Source: Mrakia gelida
Lineage: Eukaryota; Basidiomycota; Tremellomycetes; Cystofilobasidiales; Mrakiaceae
Assembly (NCBI GenBank): GCA_024345305.1
Contig: BRON01000019.1
Coordinates: 496,001 to 560,000, forward strand
Reading direction: 5' to 3'
DNA: 64,000 nucleotides
Within the stretch, counting starts at the first letter, position 1; every line of letters begins with the position of its first letter. Under the pieces are notes generated by a model, which saw only the letters and a program-made list of their open reading frames with translations, was not told where the DNA came from and ran no database searches. Below are positions 30,930 through 43,026 of this stretch, in pieces. A program made the position numbers and the translations under genes.

Positions 30930-32016
30930 ATGTCTTCAGTGAGTAGAATCCAGCGTCGAGAGCCTCCCTCGCAGCTCACGAGCTGACCTCTCCTTTCGTT
31001 ACCTCCCTCAGCGACGCCTTCGTTCCTCTTCCCTCCGTCTTCACGTCCCATGGGAGGTCCTGCTCGGAGTTTGTCAACAGTCGGACGAGAGGACACTCAG
31101 GACTCTCTGTCTCACATCGTTTGGCATGCTTCAACTCGCTGGGCCGCTGCTCTACCAGGACGTCGAGATCAACACTCTCGTCCGTCTCTACGCGTTCTTC
31201 GTTCTCGTAAGCACACCGGATGTCTTCCACCACCTCCAGACTCAGCTCACGTACCCTGCAACGATCTGATCAAGCTCCCCGTACCTGCCTTAACAGCCCT
31301 CCTCCATCCTTCCCTTCTCGCGCCTCCGACCGCACCTCGGCCTCCATCGCCTCAAAAACCTCTTCATCGACTTTGAAAACTCCCCAACCGAAGACTTCGC
31401 TACCATCTTCCCAACCTCAAAATGGAAACTCCCACGCCTACGTCTCCACACCTCCTCCGCTCTCAACCTCAACGTCGTCTCCACCAAACTCTCCACCACA
31501 GCCGAAGACGACGATCTCAACCTCCTCCTTCTCATCAACTCCCACCTCCTACACTCCATCCACCACCGACACAACATCACCTCCGTCTCCTTCTTCAACA
31601 ACCACCCAAATCCATCCGGATCCCTCGTCGTTCTGGAGGTTCGACAGACGAGTCGCGAGCCGGAGGAGATGATTAGAACGTCCAGGATTTGCGACATCCC
31701 GTTGGAGATGGCGGTGGAGGTGATCCCTGCTCTAAACGGAGGGAGCGAGACGGAGTTGGATGTGCTGGAGTGGGCCGAGGTGGTGTTGACGTTGGATTTC
31801 AGGGGGATCGTTTTGAAGGAAGGGGAGGAAAGTGCTGGACACCTCAGGGAGGCGACGACGGCGCTGTTGGAGGAGGAGGAGAGGTGGTTGGAGGGTCCGG
31901 ACATCGAGGTGGTGATTTTGGTCAGTTCGGAGGACGTGACGAAGGTCGTGGAGGGAGTGGTTGGGACGGGAAGAGGGAAGGAGAGGAGAGGGACGTGTCG
32001 CGTCGTGAAGTCTTGA
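30930..32016 (+). CDS. F-box-like/LRR-like protein
   Basis: Exons 30930-30938, 31012-31206, 31297-32016; 924 nt, 307 aa. The first exon is nine bases (ATG TCT TCA) before a clear GTGAGT donor. Exon 2 reads as an F-box-like region: VPWEVLLGVCQQSDERTLRT, LTSFGMLQLAGPLLYQDVEI. Exon 3 has hydrophobic leucine-rich repeats (LRPHLGLHRLKNLFIDF, FPTSKWKLPRLRLHTSS). It ends with an IEVVILVSSEDVTKVVEG block also seen in the gene at 60773. Donor GTAAGC and acceptor TTAACAG bound a 90-bp second intron. Gene appears intact; substrate unknown. Confidence 0.7.
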
Positions 32017-32897
32017 CGGCGAAGGTCTTTGTTCCTTTTGGACAGTCACCAGCTACGAAACTGCTCTATCGTAATTTGCTACACCGTTGCTCCGAACCGA
32101 AGGGTGGTGCGGGCAGACTGAGTCGATTGCGAGGAAACTCTGAGCGAAAGTTCGAACCAAAACTCGTCGAAGATCGAACTCTTCCCTCAAACTTTCTCGC
32201 TCGGTCACTAAACTGCTGAGTGAGATCAGCATCGCCATTAGGTGATCGAGAAGTCTATCGTAAAGCGAGTTCGTTCCTCTCATCCCCATCCCGAGCGCTT
32301 CCTTCGCTACTCCGCTCTTCCCATCACGCGTCGCGTCCCCCTCCAGCTTGACTAGCGCCGCCCTCGTTCTCCCCCTCCGTTCCTGGGATCGGAGATCGAT
32401 CTCGCGCGAGACTGTGCGACCATAATCCCTCGGATGATCGCGATGGAGTCGGGAGGTTGTGCGAAGGGAGTGATGAGAGGGCGGTTGAAGAGAGGCGTGA
32501 TTGGACGCGTCGAGGGCGGGTGCTGCTGAGTTTCGGAGGGCGAGCGTCGGGGATGAGTGGTTGAGGGTGAGAGGGAGATTTTTGAAGTAGGATGTGGTGG
32601 CGAAGAGCGAAGAGGGAGGGGAAAACTGAACGATGAACGAGGTCGAAGGGAAACGAGAGGAAAGACGAAGGAGGAGTGAGCTGTCGTTGGAGGGTAAGGA
32701 GAGCGAAGTGGGAGAGAGCTCACGTGGACGGCGACGGTGTACTGGGGAGTTTTTCTTAGGATCGAGTGGACGGAGGAAGCAGGGAGTCAGCGAGGTCGTT
32801 CGAGAATGGACGAAGAACGAAGACGCGACGCGTTTTGACTCACAAGAGCGAGGAGTTCGAAGAAGAAGAAAGATCTCAGATAATGGAATCCCAGTGG
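32017..32897 (-). other. Intergenic or unresolved small spliced gene
   Basis: The minus strand has splice-like signals: donors GTGAGT near 32840 and GTGAGC near 32720, and acceptors CAG near 32736 and 32626. A downstream frame stays open to about 32053. The implied protein matches nothing I know and lacks a clear start. It may be a degenerate gene or chance. Confidence 0.3.
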
Positions 32898-33954
32898 CTA
32901 GCTTGGTATTGCTCGAATCGACTGCAAGTAGAAGAAAACGTGGGGATTAGGCACGTATGAAGGGCGAGAAGGAGGAAGTCCTGCGACTCACCTCGGAATC
33001 CATCACCTCGACTCGAACCATCCCCCTCCTCCGATCCCGTTCTTCGGAAGAGAGAGACTGAGCAGCCCAGACGTTCCCCATCATCTCGAGACACGCTTCC
33101 TTCTGACCTAGGTTCCATGTCCTCAGTACGACCTCCTTAACTCGATCGCAGTTCACCAACGCGTAAACGTCGTCGAGGTCCTGGATGTCCTCGTCCCGGC
33201 TGCCTCCAAAAAGGTCGACCAAGGCCGACGAGGACCATCTGTCGTCGGAGTGGTAGTCGAGAAGGAAAGGGTGGAGGATGACGATGAGGGAGGCGGGCGG
33301 GAGAAGAGGGATGAAGTGGGAGAGGGAGATGTATTGGGAAGGGGTGACGGCCCAGAGCCAGAGATGCTGAAGCCTGGTCCACTTGAGGTCCTCCAAGCGT
33401 ATCCAGACTTCCAAGAACTCGGTCCCAGTTGTAGAGGAGTAGCAAACCTTCAACGGGTCGAAGAGGTTGAGGAGGCTGGCCGTCGAGCGCTCGGAAGCGC
33501 ACTCGAGGCCGTTCTCATGATCGTGGTATTGCACGTTTAACGTGTGAATTTGGAGGGGGGAGGAATTGGGGAGTCGACCTATCGAGAAACTTCCGTTCCG
33601 ATGGATGTCGTCGGGTGCGTCGTTGAAGGTGAAGGTGCGAGTTTGGGAGAGGGAGAAGAGGGAGTCGAGGTGGGCAGCGGTTGACGTTGATCTCTGGACA
33701 AGAGCATGGTCAGAACGTCGGATGCAGGTCTCAAGGAAGGAAGCAACTGATCTCACCCCATAATATAAGAGTCTGCTGAGCTGCTCGAAGCCTCGGATGG
33801 TGATGTGTTGGTAGAGGAAAGGAGAGGCGAGCTCGAGGAAGGCGAGCGAGACGAGGGATGCGTTGGCGAGCGAAGGAGGGTCGCAGAAGCTCAGGATTTC
33901 TCGCATGAGTTCGATCGGGAAGAGGAGGGAAGGGAGAGAGGTGAGAGGAATCAT
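32898..33954 (-). CDS. F-box protein, paralog of the gene at 59196
   Basis: Exons (minus): 33757-33954, 32992-33693, 32898-32921; 924 nt, 307 aa. The N terminus is a good F-box (LFPIELMREILSFCDPPSLA, then VSLAFLELASPFLYQHITIR). Exon 2 is leucine-rich without a named domain, including LNLFDPLKVCYS and LWLWAVTPSQYISLSHFIPL. The last exon adds eight codons. Exon 1 is 198 nt with its donor at the same place as in the paralog at 59196. Intron 1 (63 nt) has no stop and a length divisible by three, so unspliced message would still be readable. Probable SCF substrate adaptor. Confidence 0.78.
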
Positions 33955-34276
33955 ATCGAAGACTCAACGAAAGGAGAGAGTGGTGGGTTGCGACCAACTC
34001 GAGAGCGAAAGGAAGGAAGCAGAAGGTGAGCTCGCTGTCTTTCTCGAAGTAGACCTCAACTCCTTCTCCGTCTTTTCCTCGCGATCTTCAAAACTTTCTC
34101 GCCCTCTATCCGGGACCCTCAGAAGATTTGATATACCCTCCTTCCCTCGGATCCATAGTCTCTACACTCCACGCCCTCCAGCAGTCGCCCAAACGGATCA
34201 ACCTCAATCGCTTCGACTCATCTCCTTCCCTCTCCTCGAACAGCCCCCGACTTCGTCCCTCCCTCTCCCTCCCGAC
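33955..34276. promoter_or_regulatory. Shared divergent promoter region
   Basis: 322 bp between two F-box genes transcribed away from each other. A pyrimidine-rich leader precedes the ATG at 34277. Confidence 0.4.
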
Positions 34277-36093
34277 ATGATCCCCAGCCTTTCCTGGATC
34301 TCCGAGTACAGAGATGGACTCGTTCTGATCAGGAGAGGGTCTTTCGACACAGGTTTGACAAAGCTGGACGAGGTAAGTGTCGCCGAATCATCGTGCTTCC
34401 CTCTCCCTCCCTTCCCTTCCCTCCTTGTTGACCTCATTTACGTCCTCTTCTTCTCGACACAGGCTGCCTGTCTCGGCCAGGGAGAGGGCGACTTGTTTCC
34501 CTCGAGGGCCCTCGTCTTGGAAAGGCTTCAAGAGATCGAGCTCGCCGTTCTTGGAGGAGAGAAGAGGGAAGAAGAGAAGCTTTCGGAGGAGGTGAGTTTC
34601 AGTCAAGTCTCCTCGACCTTGTGGACACATTCGCTCTCAGAGACGATCGCGAGGGAATCAATACTACGCTGACATCTTCTCAAACTCTTTTTCTCTTCGA
34701 AGGACGCCGCTCGACTCTCCCTGCTCTTCGCTCGACTTCCCTCGTCGCACCAGGCCACCGTCCTCTCCCTTCCCTTCTCCCCCTCGTCCCCTCCGCCCTC
34801 TTCCGAGCTCCACATCGTTCAAGCCGAGGCTCAGCTCACCCTTCTTCAAACTCATCGACCCTTCATCGACTTCCTCCCCCCGGAACTCCTCACGATCATC
34901 GGACACCTAATGCTCGAGGGAACAAAGAACCTCGACAGGTCCACCTTCGAGAAGATCCCGTTTCGGCTCGCCGCCGTCTCTCGAAGATGGAGGAGCATCT
35001 TCCTCGCCGACCAAAGGATGTGGAGGACCGTCCGACTGAGGTGCCAGCAGGGAGGCAAGAAGCTCAGGGCGTTCATCGAGAAGGGACCGATTCGGGATCT
35101 CGAGATTCGCTCGGACGAGAAGCGCATGCCGGGTGTCCTGCAGAAGATGCGAGGTCGAGGATCTTCGTTGGAGAAGTTGGACGTCTTCGTACGGTCGCAG
35201 GACGAACTCAACGGACTGTGGGACTTCTTCGAAGGGTCGAGCTCTCCCTCCCTCCTCGCTTCCCTCGCACTCCTCTTCGAACCCTCGTTCACGCCTCCCA
35301 TCTCCCTCCCTCGTCCTCTCAACTTCTTCAACAACGTACGATTCCTGAATCTGGAGGGAAGGGAACCGCTCATCGAACTGGAACCATCGCTTTTCAACTT
35401 CCTCTCCATCCTCCCGAACCTCGAAACCCTCGACACCGAGGGGTTCGTCCTCGACTCCCCTCCTTCCAGCACTCCCTCCCACCCCCAAGGTTCCTCTCTA
35501 CAGCTTCATCTCCCAAAACTTCGCAGGTGTTACTCCTCCGGCGAGGCATCGAACGGAGGACACCCATCTTCTCCTCCCATCTTCTCCCTTCCCTCGCTCG
35601 GACAACTCTACCTCAACGCGATCCCCTCCTCCTACATCCCCTTCCTCTTCCCCGTCAGTCTTCCACCAAACAATTCCCGCCTAACGGTCCTCGAACTCTT
35701 CAGCGTCGAGTTTCCTCCCGAGGACGTCTTCATCGAGCACCTCAAGCACCTCGTCCAACTGGTCAGCCTCGAGCTCGCCTACCCCTAACCCGAGACCGCC
35801 ATCTCGGACGCGACGATCGAGGCCCTTATCCTCCCCGAAGGTCGCAAGCAGGGGACGTGTCCCTTCCTCAAGGACCTCGTCCTTAAAGCCTTCGTCAGGT
35901 CACAGGACTTACACTTCAACGAATGGTCGCGTCGAGGGTCGATAGCGAGACGACGCGTGCGATGAAGGAGACGAGGCTTAGATCGGTGTTGGAGTCTCTG
36001 GAGCTCGAATCTTGTGACGCGGTGGAGGACGATCTGGATCCTTGGTTTGAGAAGAAGCTCAGGTTCCGTTCCACGACGCCCTCGCTTGATTAA
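34277..36093 (+). pseudogene. TPR-like/F-box/LRR-like gene (Pof3/Dia2-like layout) with early stop
   Basis: Exons 34277-34372, 34463-34591, 34703-35788 give 436 aa. The N terminus (EYRDGLVLIRRGSFDTGLTK) looks like a TPR-type helical pair. The F-box follows (FIDFLPPELLTIIGHLM, PFRLAAVSRRWRSIFLADQR), then leucine-rich repeats. The TAA at 35786-35788 interrupts continuing homology: in the same frame PETAISDATIEALILPEG and CPFLKDLVLK match the paralog at 57020. A further one-base shift near an AAA run at about 35882-35893 leads to LTLQRMVASRVDSETTRAMK and a last stop at 36091-36093. Two lesions suggest a pseudogene; a shortened but translated protein is possible. Known TPR+F-box+LRR proteins Pof3/Dia2 act in genome stability. 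Confidence 0.65.
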
Positions 36094-36333
36094 TGTGATG
36101 ATGTTCGACCTCGCTCGACGCGTCGCGCAGAAAGAACAGCTCGAGCGGAGGGAGACCTTGCTCGGAACAGATCTGACGAGCGCTTGAACATACAATGATA
36201 CATTGTTCTACTGACAACAACTAAACGGACCGTTGGACGAACGGATTACTTCGACTGCTCGCTCGCCTCCCGCTCTCCATCGTTCTCGACCGACCAGCCT
36301 CCTCCCACCTTCCCTCCCCTCGAACGACGCTCT

Positions 36334-36882
36334 CTAGTTCTGAGCAGTCTGCTTCTTCAACTTACTCCAGTCTTCGAAAGAGAGGTCGTGAGCGGACTGG
36401 ATTCAACAAGAGGAACAAAGCGTCAGCGAGCGATCGAGCTCGGACGCGTCGGGAAGCGAATGAGGGATGAAGACGAGCTCACGACGGGCGTGTTGAGACT
36501 GTAAAGCGTCTTCTTCTTCCCTGACTTGCTGTTGGGAGACGAAGGAGTTGAAGACCACATCGACGATGGAGCAGGGGAGATGGAGAGATCGAGTCTTGAT
36601 CCGTTGGGCGACGAGGAGGAGGAGGACGTCGCTGGAGGGAAAAGCGACTGAGGAAGTTTATGCGACAAAGACGAGGTCAGGGAAGCCTCGCAGAGCGCGA
36701 AAAACGTGGAAAAGAAGACTCACCCCTCGTCTCTCACTAACCGACTGGCTGCCACCAAAGTTTGAAGTCGTCCTCGTCGTCGTCGGGAACGAAGCCATTT
36801 CGACGGGTTGTTTCGCTGAGGGTCCTTTGCGAACGAGAGGAGTCGAGAAGAGGTTGAGGTAGGTGTTGAGGAAGGAGGACAT
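36334..36882 (-). CDS. Small Ser-rich hypothetical protein
   Basis: Exons (minus): 36724-36882, 36483-36647, 36334-36396; 387 nt, 128 aa, all in phase 0. It starts MSSFLNTYLNLFSTPLVRKG, has a Ser/Thr/Pro-rich middle, a basic KSGKKKTLYSLNTPV patch, and ends DLSFEDWSKLKKQTAQN. No known domain. Splice sites (GTGAGT, GTGAGC; CAG acceptors) are standard for this genome and support a real gene. An in-frame upstream ATG at about 36963 is possible. Confidence 0.6.
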
Positions 36883-37367
36883 CGATCTTCCGGTGCAGTG
36901 GTAGTAGTGGCGGAGAGAGTGGTGGGTCGAAAGAAGGGAGGTGTGGTGGTTGGTCGAGAACAAGCGAAAACGAACCTTAACCTCCTTCTTTGTTGTTTCA
37001 CGAATGATGAGAGACAGAGACGATAAGAAACTGTGTCAGCCCCGTTTGAGTTGGAACTTCCCATGCATGGGAAGGCCGAGACGAGATTTGAAGGGATCCA
37101 GACTGATGGAATCAGAAGGGCGATCAGAGTGGGGGGGTCAGTCCGAACTCGAACGACGCGTTCGTCTCTCGTCACTCGCTCCTCATCTCGTCTCTCTTCC
37201 CACTCCTCGAGCGTACGTAGAGTCCTCACACGTGAATCATTATAGAGCTATACGTAGTTAAGTTGCCGAGCACACATGCGAAGGAAAAAAGAAGCGAAAA
37301 AAGGTGAAAGGTAACCGCGTCTCGACTCGACCGACCAAGAAAAAAGTCCAGCTTCCTCCGCTCTCCC
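36883..37367. other. Intergenic 36883-37367
   Basis: Upstream of the small Ser-rich gene and 3' of the SKT5-like gene. No gene seen. Confidence 0.45.
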
Positions 37368-40192
37368 TCACATCACCACACACTCCTTCCGAGCTTGCTC
37401 CCGAGTTGGACGAGCTCCCTTGCCGGAGCGAGCACCGAGTTTCTTGAGTTCTGTGGAGGTGAAGGAGGAGTGAGAAGGTCAGCTCTCCGAAAGAGAGAGA
37501 GAGGGACGCGGCGAGGCGAGGAACGAGGACGAACCCGTGAGACGCTGCATGGCTCTGTGGAAAGGAGGGAGACGATCGAGGTCAGCAAGAGAGAGATATG
37601 AAGAAAGCGGATTCGATCGACGAACCGTTTGTTCTCCTGAGCTGAAGAGGTTGGAGCGAACGAAGGCGAAGTCAGCTTCTCGTCGGACGCGTTAAAATCA
37701 ACTCGAACGATGCGAAAAAAGGCTCACCAGCAGCTCGCATGTACCACTTCTTCGCTGTTTCCAGATCCGCGTTGGTTCCAATCCCTTGTTCCGTGTAGTC
37801 TGAGAAAGAGGGAGGAGTCAGCGAAGGTCGAGTCGAAGACGAACGAGGAAGAAGGTAGAACGAACATCCAACAGCGTACTCCGCCTTCGCGAGACCCTTG
37901 TTGGCAGCCTTCCGGGCCCAGAGGTAGGATTCCGAGTCGGACTGCTTCAGCACTCCCTCTGATGCGACGAAACGAAAAGGGAAGTTCGAGTCAGTTCGAG
38001 CGAAGGAGGGAGACAAAACGAACGCGAGTCGAGGCGAAATATCGACACTCACCACTCCCCGTCAGATACCACCCACTCAACGCCAACTCAGCCTCGGCGT
38101 TCCCCTTCTCCGCCGCCTTCGTATACCAAGCGATACTCCTCCTCGGATCCACTGGACAGGTGAGGTTCCCGTACTCGTAGCACGTCCCGAGCTTGAGTTG
38201 ACTCGGCGCGTATCCGAGTTGAGCAGCCTGAGTGAAGAGGTCCTTGGAGAGACTCTGATCCAACTGGATGTACTGAGCTGAGCTGGTTGGAGGGTTCTCG
38301 TGAAGCATTCCGAGCTCGTGAAGGGCGTGAGGGTTGGTTTCGTCCGCCTGGGAAGCCGCTCGACGAAGCCAGTGAACTCCCTCGCGAGCGTTTCGAGGTT
38401 GGGCGAGTTTCCCTTCGAGGAGGATCATGCCGAGCTTGTACATGGCCGTGGTGTCTCCGAGCGAGGCTGCTTTCCGAAAGAAGAGGACGGCTCGATTGGG
38501 TTCCTTCCTCGTTCCGGCTCCGAGCTCGTTGCAGACGGCTGTTCGATACGTCGCGGCGGGATGGTTCTGCTTCGACGCTTGGAGGTAGAGTCCGTAGGCC
38601 TTCTCGGGATCCCCTTGAAGTCCGAGCTGTCCGGTTCCGTAGAGATCGGCGAGGAAGAACTGAGCGTCCGAGAGAGGTTCCTCCGACTGGGTGGCGAGCT
38701 TCTTGATCAACTTGAGCGACTCGGCGAGGAGGAGATCTCGGTACTTCCTTCCACTCTTTGGATCCTCGCGACTGACTTCCTCTCCGAGCTTCTTGGCTGC
38801 CTCGATGAGGTACTTGGCAAACTGGAACTGAGCCTCGGGGTCGGGATCTCCCTTCATCCTCGCTCGGTACTCGTCGACGAAAGCCTTGGTGTAGGGAGGT
38901 TTCCGAGCGTCGACGGTCGCCAACGATCCTTTCCGTCGGGCGTTGACTGATCCGATCGAGGTTCCTGACCTGGCGAGGGAGGCTCCTGAGAGACTGGACG
39001 CGGTGGACATGGCTCGGTTGAGGGAGGGGTTGGAGGGACCGGCGGCTCCTTGAGGGATGGGAGGCATCGGAGGGTAGGGTCGCGAGGGACCAGTGGGAGG
39101 GTAGCCGAGGACTCCTGAAGCGGCTGCGTAGTAGGGATTGGAGTAGTCGGGTTGGATGTAGGAGTTGGGAGGGGGTTGCTGGGGGTAGTGTTGTTGCTGT
39201 TGCTGGTGTTGAGGTGGGTGGTTGTACTGCTGCTGCTGTTGCTGGTCGGGGTAGCTCTGGGACTCCCACACTCCTTCTCCGTTCGCACTCGCGAAGCTTC
39301 CTCTCGAGTAGCCTCCTGCTGGAGGTGGTCCTCCTCCTCCATATCCTCCTGGCGAATCGTAGATCTCGGTCTGTCCTCCTCCGCTTCCGACGCTGCCCAT
39401 GTCGAGACTGTAGACGCTCGGTGCTCCTCCTCCTCTTCCTCCCTGACCGTATCCTGAGCTCTGAGGAGGACCTGACCGATTTGACATGGACGTGTTGGAG
39501 CGAGGAAGAGGATCTGAGACTCGCATGGCGTTAAAATTGAGATCTGCTGTTGGATCTAGGTTGGAGGAAGGGACGTCGTAGGAGGGAGGGAGAGGAGGCA
39601 TCGACGAGGAAGAAGGAGGTGGTGGAGGTTGATGAAGGGAAGGCGTCGATTGGGTTGCGTGGTAGGAGGTTTGTTGAGGAGGGGCGCCTGGAGGAGTATA
39701 TAAGAAAGATTTGAAAGAGTCAGTGAAGGAAGAGGAGAAAAGTCCAAGTGGCGAGTGAGGTCGAAAGGGAAGGAGCAAGAGTAGATCAACGAGGAGGAGT
39801 CGGTCGGAGAGTCCGCCTTCGACTGCTCGCAAGGAGAGTATAGTTCCTGTTCGACCGCTCTCCTGCTAGTACAAGACTCTCTGGCATCTCCCGGTACCTC
39901 TTCTCGACAGTTTCCTGCAAGAAAGGTCCCCTCCTAGTCCATCTCGAGCTCGCCCCCTCTCGCTCCTCCTCTGCTCCCTTCCCTCCCTTCTGTTCGACTC
40001 ACCGTAAGCTTGTCCACCACCGCCATAGGGACTCTCCCCACTCCAGCGTTGACTCGAGTTCCCTCTAGGAGGCCCCTGTTGATACTCCTGCTGCTGGTAC
40101 TGCTGTTGTTGATCTTGAGGAGGATAGTAAGGGTCGCCCGTCTGAGCTCGTCGAGGATTCCGTGGATCCGTAGAGTTCGAATGAGGAGACAT
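37368..40192 (-). CDS. Sel1-repeat chitin synthase regulator, Skt5/Chs4-like
   Basis: Exons (minus): 40003-40192, 38053-39687, 37866-37958, 37728-37799, 37626-37641, 37535-37554, 37368-37450; 2109 nt, 702 aa. The first half is disordered and rich in Gln, Pro and Gly. The second half carries Sel1-like TPR repeats: ADLYGTGQLGLQGDPEKAYG, ELGAGTRKEPNRAVLFFRKA, YEYGNLTCPVDPRRSIAWYT, YTEQGIGTNADLETAKKWYM. It ends in CVVM, a CaaX box for farnesylation, as in yeast Chs4/Skt5, which bring chitin synthase III to the membrane and septin ring. Exons 5 and 6 are only 16 and 20 nt. A 5' UTR intron acceptor lies just before the ATG. Confidence 0.88.
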
Positions 40193-40802
40193 CCCTGCGA
40201 AGGAGAGCGAGAACCGAGGAGAGGGAGAACAAGAAGGGAGAAGGAGAGAGAGGGGGAGGGAGAACGAAGTCTTGTTTGTCGAGTGTCGATGGCGGTTGGG
40301 GAGATTGGATGAGGAGGGGAAGGAGGGAGGAGGGGGCAAGAGAGCTGCGAGATTCGAAGGCTTCTGTTCCTTCGGTGAAAGAAGGGGAAGAAGCGAAGAA
40401 AGACGAAGGGAAAATCTTTGTCTTAGGAAGTCGTTCTTCTTGATCTACGACTCAGGCTGTCGCTGATCTCACCTGGCGAAAATCTGAAGCGCGACCACGC
40501 CCAACTTGAGCTCGACGCGACTCCCTCGCCCTCCCCTCCTCATCGGGGAGAAAACAGAAACGCAGTAGATTAGATTAGTACGGACTACAAAGATCGAACG
40601 AAGGGCGGAAAGACGAACGTAAGGAAGATGCGAAAGAGTTCAACCAAGAAAGCAAGAAGAAGCGAGGAGAGAAAAAGACAACACGACGACGAAAAACGAA
40701 GAGAGACCAGAAGAGCGCAACTCATCCCTTCCTTCCCTTCCCTTCCCTGTTACAACCATTCGAGAAACCGAGGCGAGACGCTCCTAGTTGCTGATTCCTC
40801 CG
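40193..40802. other. Intergenic 40193-40802
   Basis: 5' region of the SKT5-like gene and 3' region of the PB1-like gene. Nothing further recognised. Confidence 0.45.
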
Positions 40803-42705
40803 TTATGTGACGGTAACGACCTCTCCTCGACCATCCTTGATCACGACGACGTCGCAAGGGACCTTCTCTCCTCCTCCGCTTCCAGGAGGGCCCATCAGGA
40901 TGACCGACGTCTGATCGAGAGGATCCGTTCGAACTCCCATCTTCTCCATCCAGGATCGACCAAGGACGACGTCGAAGTGGGATTCCTCCGAGAGCATGAC
41001 GGTGTGAGTTGCTGATTTGGAACCGACTCTGCGAGAGGGAGGGAGGGAGGAGGCCGGAGGTCAGCTCGGGCGATGGGTGAAGAGACGGCAGAGAAGAGAG
41101 GAGAGGGAAAGCAACGAGCTGGATGGGCCACGATCCTAGGCTGAAGGAGAGAGACGAAGGAAAAAGAGAAAAGGTCAGCTCTTCTGGGAAAGTCGAGTCG
41201 CGACGAAGAAGGGAGGAAGAGACGAACTTGACGAGACCGCCGTATCCGTCTGAGTTTTGAGAAAGGAGAAAAGTCAGTACGAGCTGAGAGTGCGACGATG
41301 AGATAGCGAAGGTACTACTCACACCAGCCGGGTGCAGCGTCCTTCGGGATGAACCCGTTTTGTTGAGCGAACGATCTCGAGATGTAGACGTGACGGTATC
41401 CGGCTGCGAGAGAAGAGGTGAGGGAGATTTCGTCAGCCTCGACTTTGCTACTCGTTGTGATAGCGTTGAGGAGTCGGAAGCTCACCTTTCAGAAGCATCC
41501 TCACTGCATCATCCCAGCAAACGAGAGGCGAATGGACGTCAGCTCTCGCTCCTCCCTTCCAGCGTCATAAGACACCTACGCGACTCCTTCCCTCTCCTCA
41601 GACCACCTCAAAGCGAACTTACCATTCTTCACAGGTCCAATACTACCCAGCACCGTCCTGACCCCGTTCTGCCCATGGAAGTTCTCGAACTCCTTCTGAT
41701 GCTTGAGCTCCTTCGCTTTCGCGGCCGCGAGAGCTTGACTCTTCCTGCTTCCGATTCCAGTTCCGTTGAGTCCTCCGCTACCTGATCCTCCTCCGTGCCC
41801 GTTCTTGATGGACCCTGATTCGGAAGAAGGTCCTTTTCGATGGAGGATGCTGGGGAGATGGAGATGAGAGGCGAGGGAGGTGGAGGAGGTCGGAGTCGGA
41901 GGTGCGAGGAGGTGAAGGTTGGGTTCGGCTGTCGAGGGAGGAGCGAAACGGGACAGAAGGATAGCGAAGTCGTCCTCTGAAGAAGAGCAGGAAAGAGAGG
42001 AACAGATAGTCAGTTTGGGCTCGATGCGACGGAGGAGGAAAGCATGGGAAGGAGGAAGGGACGAAAGCGAGCTCGGAGAAGCACTCGAGAGGCCGTTGCA
42101 TCGGGCCAGGCTCCCTCGCTCCTGATGTACCTATATAAACCTATGCTGGCGCCCCTTTAGGGAATATCACCCTTGCGAGCTCGATTTACTGCTACTAAGA
42201 ACAGGGCAAAGCGAGGAGCGGTGCCTTCGCAGTCTCCCTTCTTCCCTCCCCTTCTGCCCCGAGCTCTCGTCCCATCCCCTCCAGATTCCAACGAGGACTC
42301 CCTCTCCCACGTGAGTTAACCCGCAAGAGGTCTGCCAACGGTCTCGAGGCTCCTTGGAGTATGAGACTGCCCGGGTCGAGAGGAAGAGGAGAGAGAAGGA
42401 GGAGGGAGGAAGTTGAGACTTACCATCGTCGAGCGACCACTGAGAGCCCTGATGCTCGTATTTGAGTCTCCAGCCATCCTTGGATCCAATCTTTTCGCCA
42501 GAAGGAATTCCAGCCTTGTCGGCTATCCGAGAGAGGAGAACAGGCAGCGTATCCGATTCTTGGAGGAGGAGAGAAGAGAGGAAGGGAAGGAAGTCAGCTT
42601 CAAGCTGCGCCAGCGAGGAGGGAGGGAGGGAAGGGAAGGAAGGGACTGACCTCTGTAAGGGAGAGCGAAGGCTCCGTTTGATGGGAGGTGAACGTTGAAG
42701 ATCAT
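40803..42705 (-). CDS. PB1-like and retropepsin-like fungal protein of unknown function
   Basis: Supported exons (minus): 42651-42705, 42424-42558, 41623-41976, 41486-41503 (18 nt), about 41335-41403, then small exons at about 41225 and 41130, and a last exon ending at 40803. The first three exons read as a PB1-type domain (MIFNVHLPSNGAFALPYR, KIGSKDGWRLKYEHQGSQW, LDDEDDFAILLSRF). The C-terminal part reads AGYRHVYISRSFAQQNGFIP and later SHFDVVLGRSWMEKMGVRTD, similar in layout to retropepsin-like folds, but I see no DTG/DSG triad. The junctions between 41240 and 41030 are not settled: the simplest join gives the wrong phase. Function unknown. Confidence 0.6.
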
Positions 42706-43026
42706 CAGAGAGAGACGGAGAGAGCGAGAGGGAAGAGAAGTAGAAAACGGCGAGGGTGAGGGTGGAAGGAGAAGAGGAGAGGGAGGGACTAGGAGAGCTC
42801 GTCCTCTTTCGGTCGGCGCGGATGACGCTTCACCTCCCAACCAAAACAATCTAAAAATCATCAACTCATCGATACACACATGTGTGTATATATTCAGAAG
42901 CTTATCTTCGTCTTGCCAGAAGAGCATTCCTCGGTTTTGAGCTGACCTCAAGCTCTGCCTTCGTCGTCGAACCAGCTCGACCTCTTCCTTCCTCCCTCCT
43001 TCGCTAGTCAACCTCTCTCCCCTACC
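42706..43026. promoter_or_regulatory. Shared divergent promoter region
   Basis: 321 bp between the minus-strand PB1-like gene and the plus-strand F-box-like gene at 43027. It contains an ACACATGTGTGTATATAT stretch (about 42875-42893) that may be part of a core promoter. Confidence 0.35.

Noticed and set aside
41778..42101. MQRPLECFSELAF frame as first exon of the PB1-like gene
   Set aside because: Ends at a non-standard donor in the wrong phase; the upstream PB1-like exons (42424-42705) fit in phase and in protein sense.
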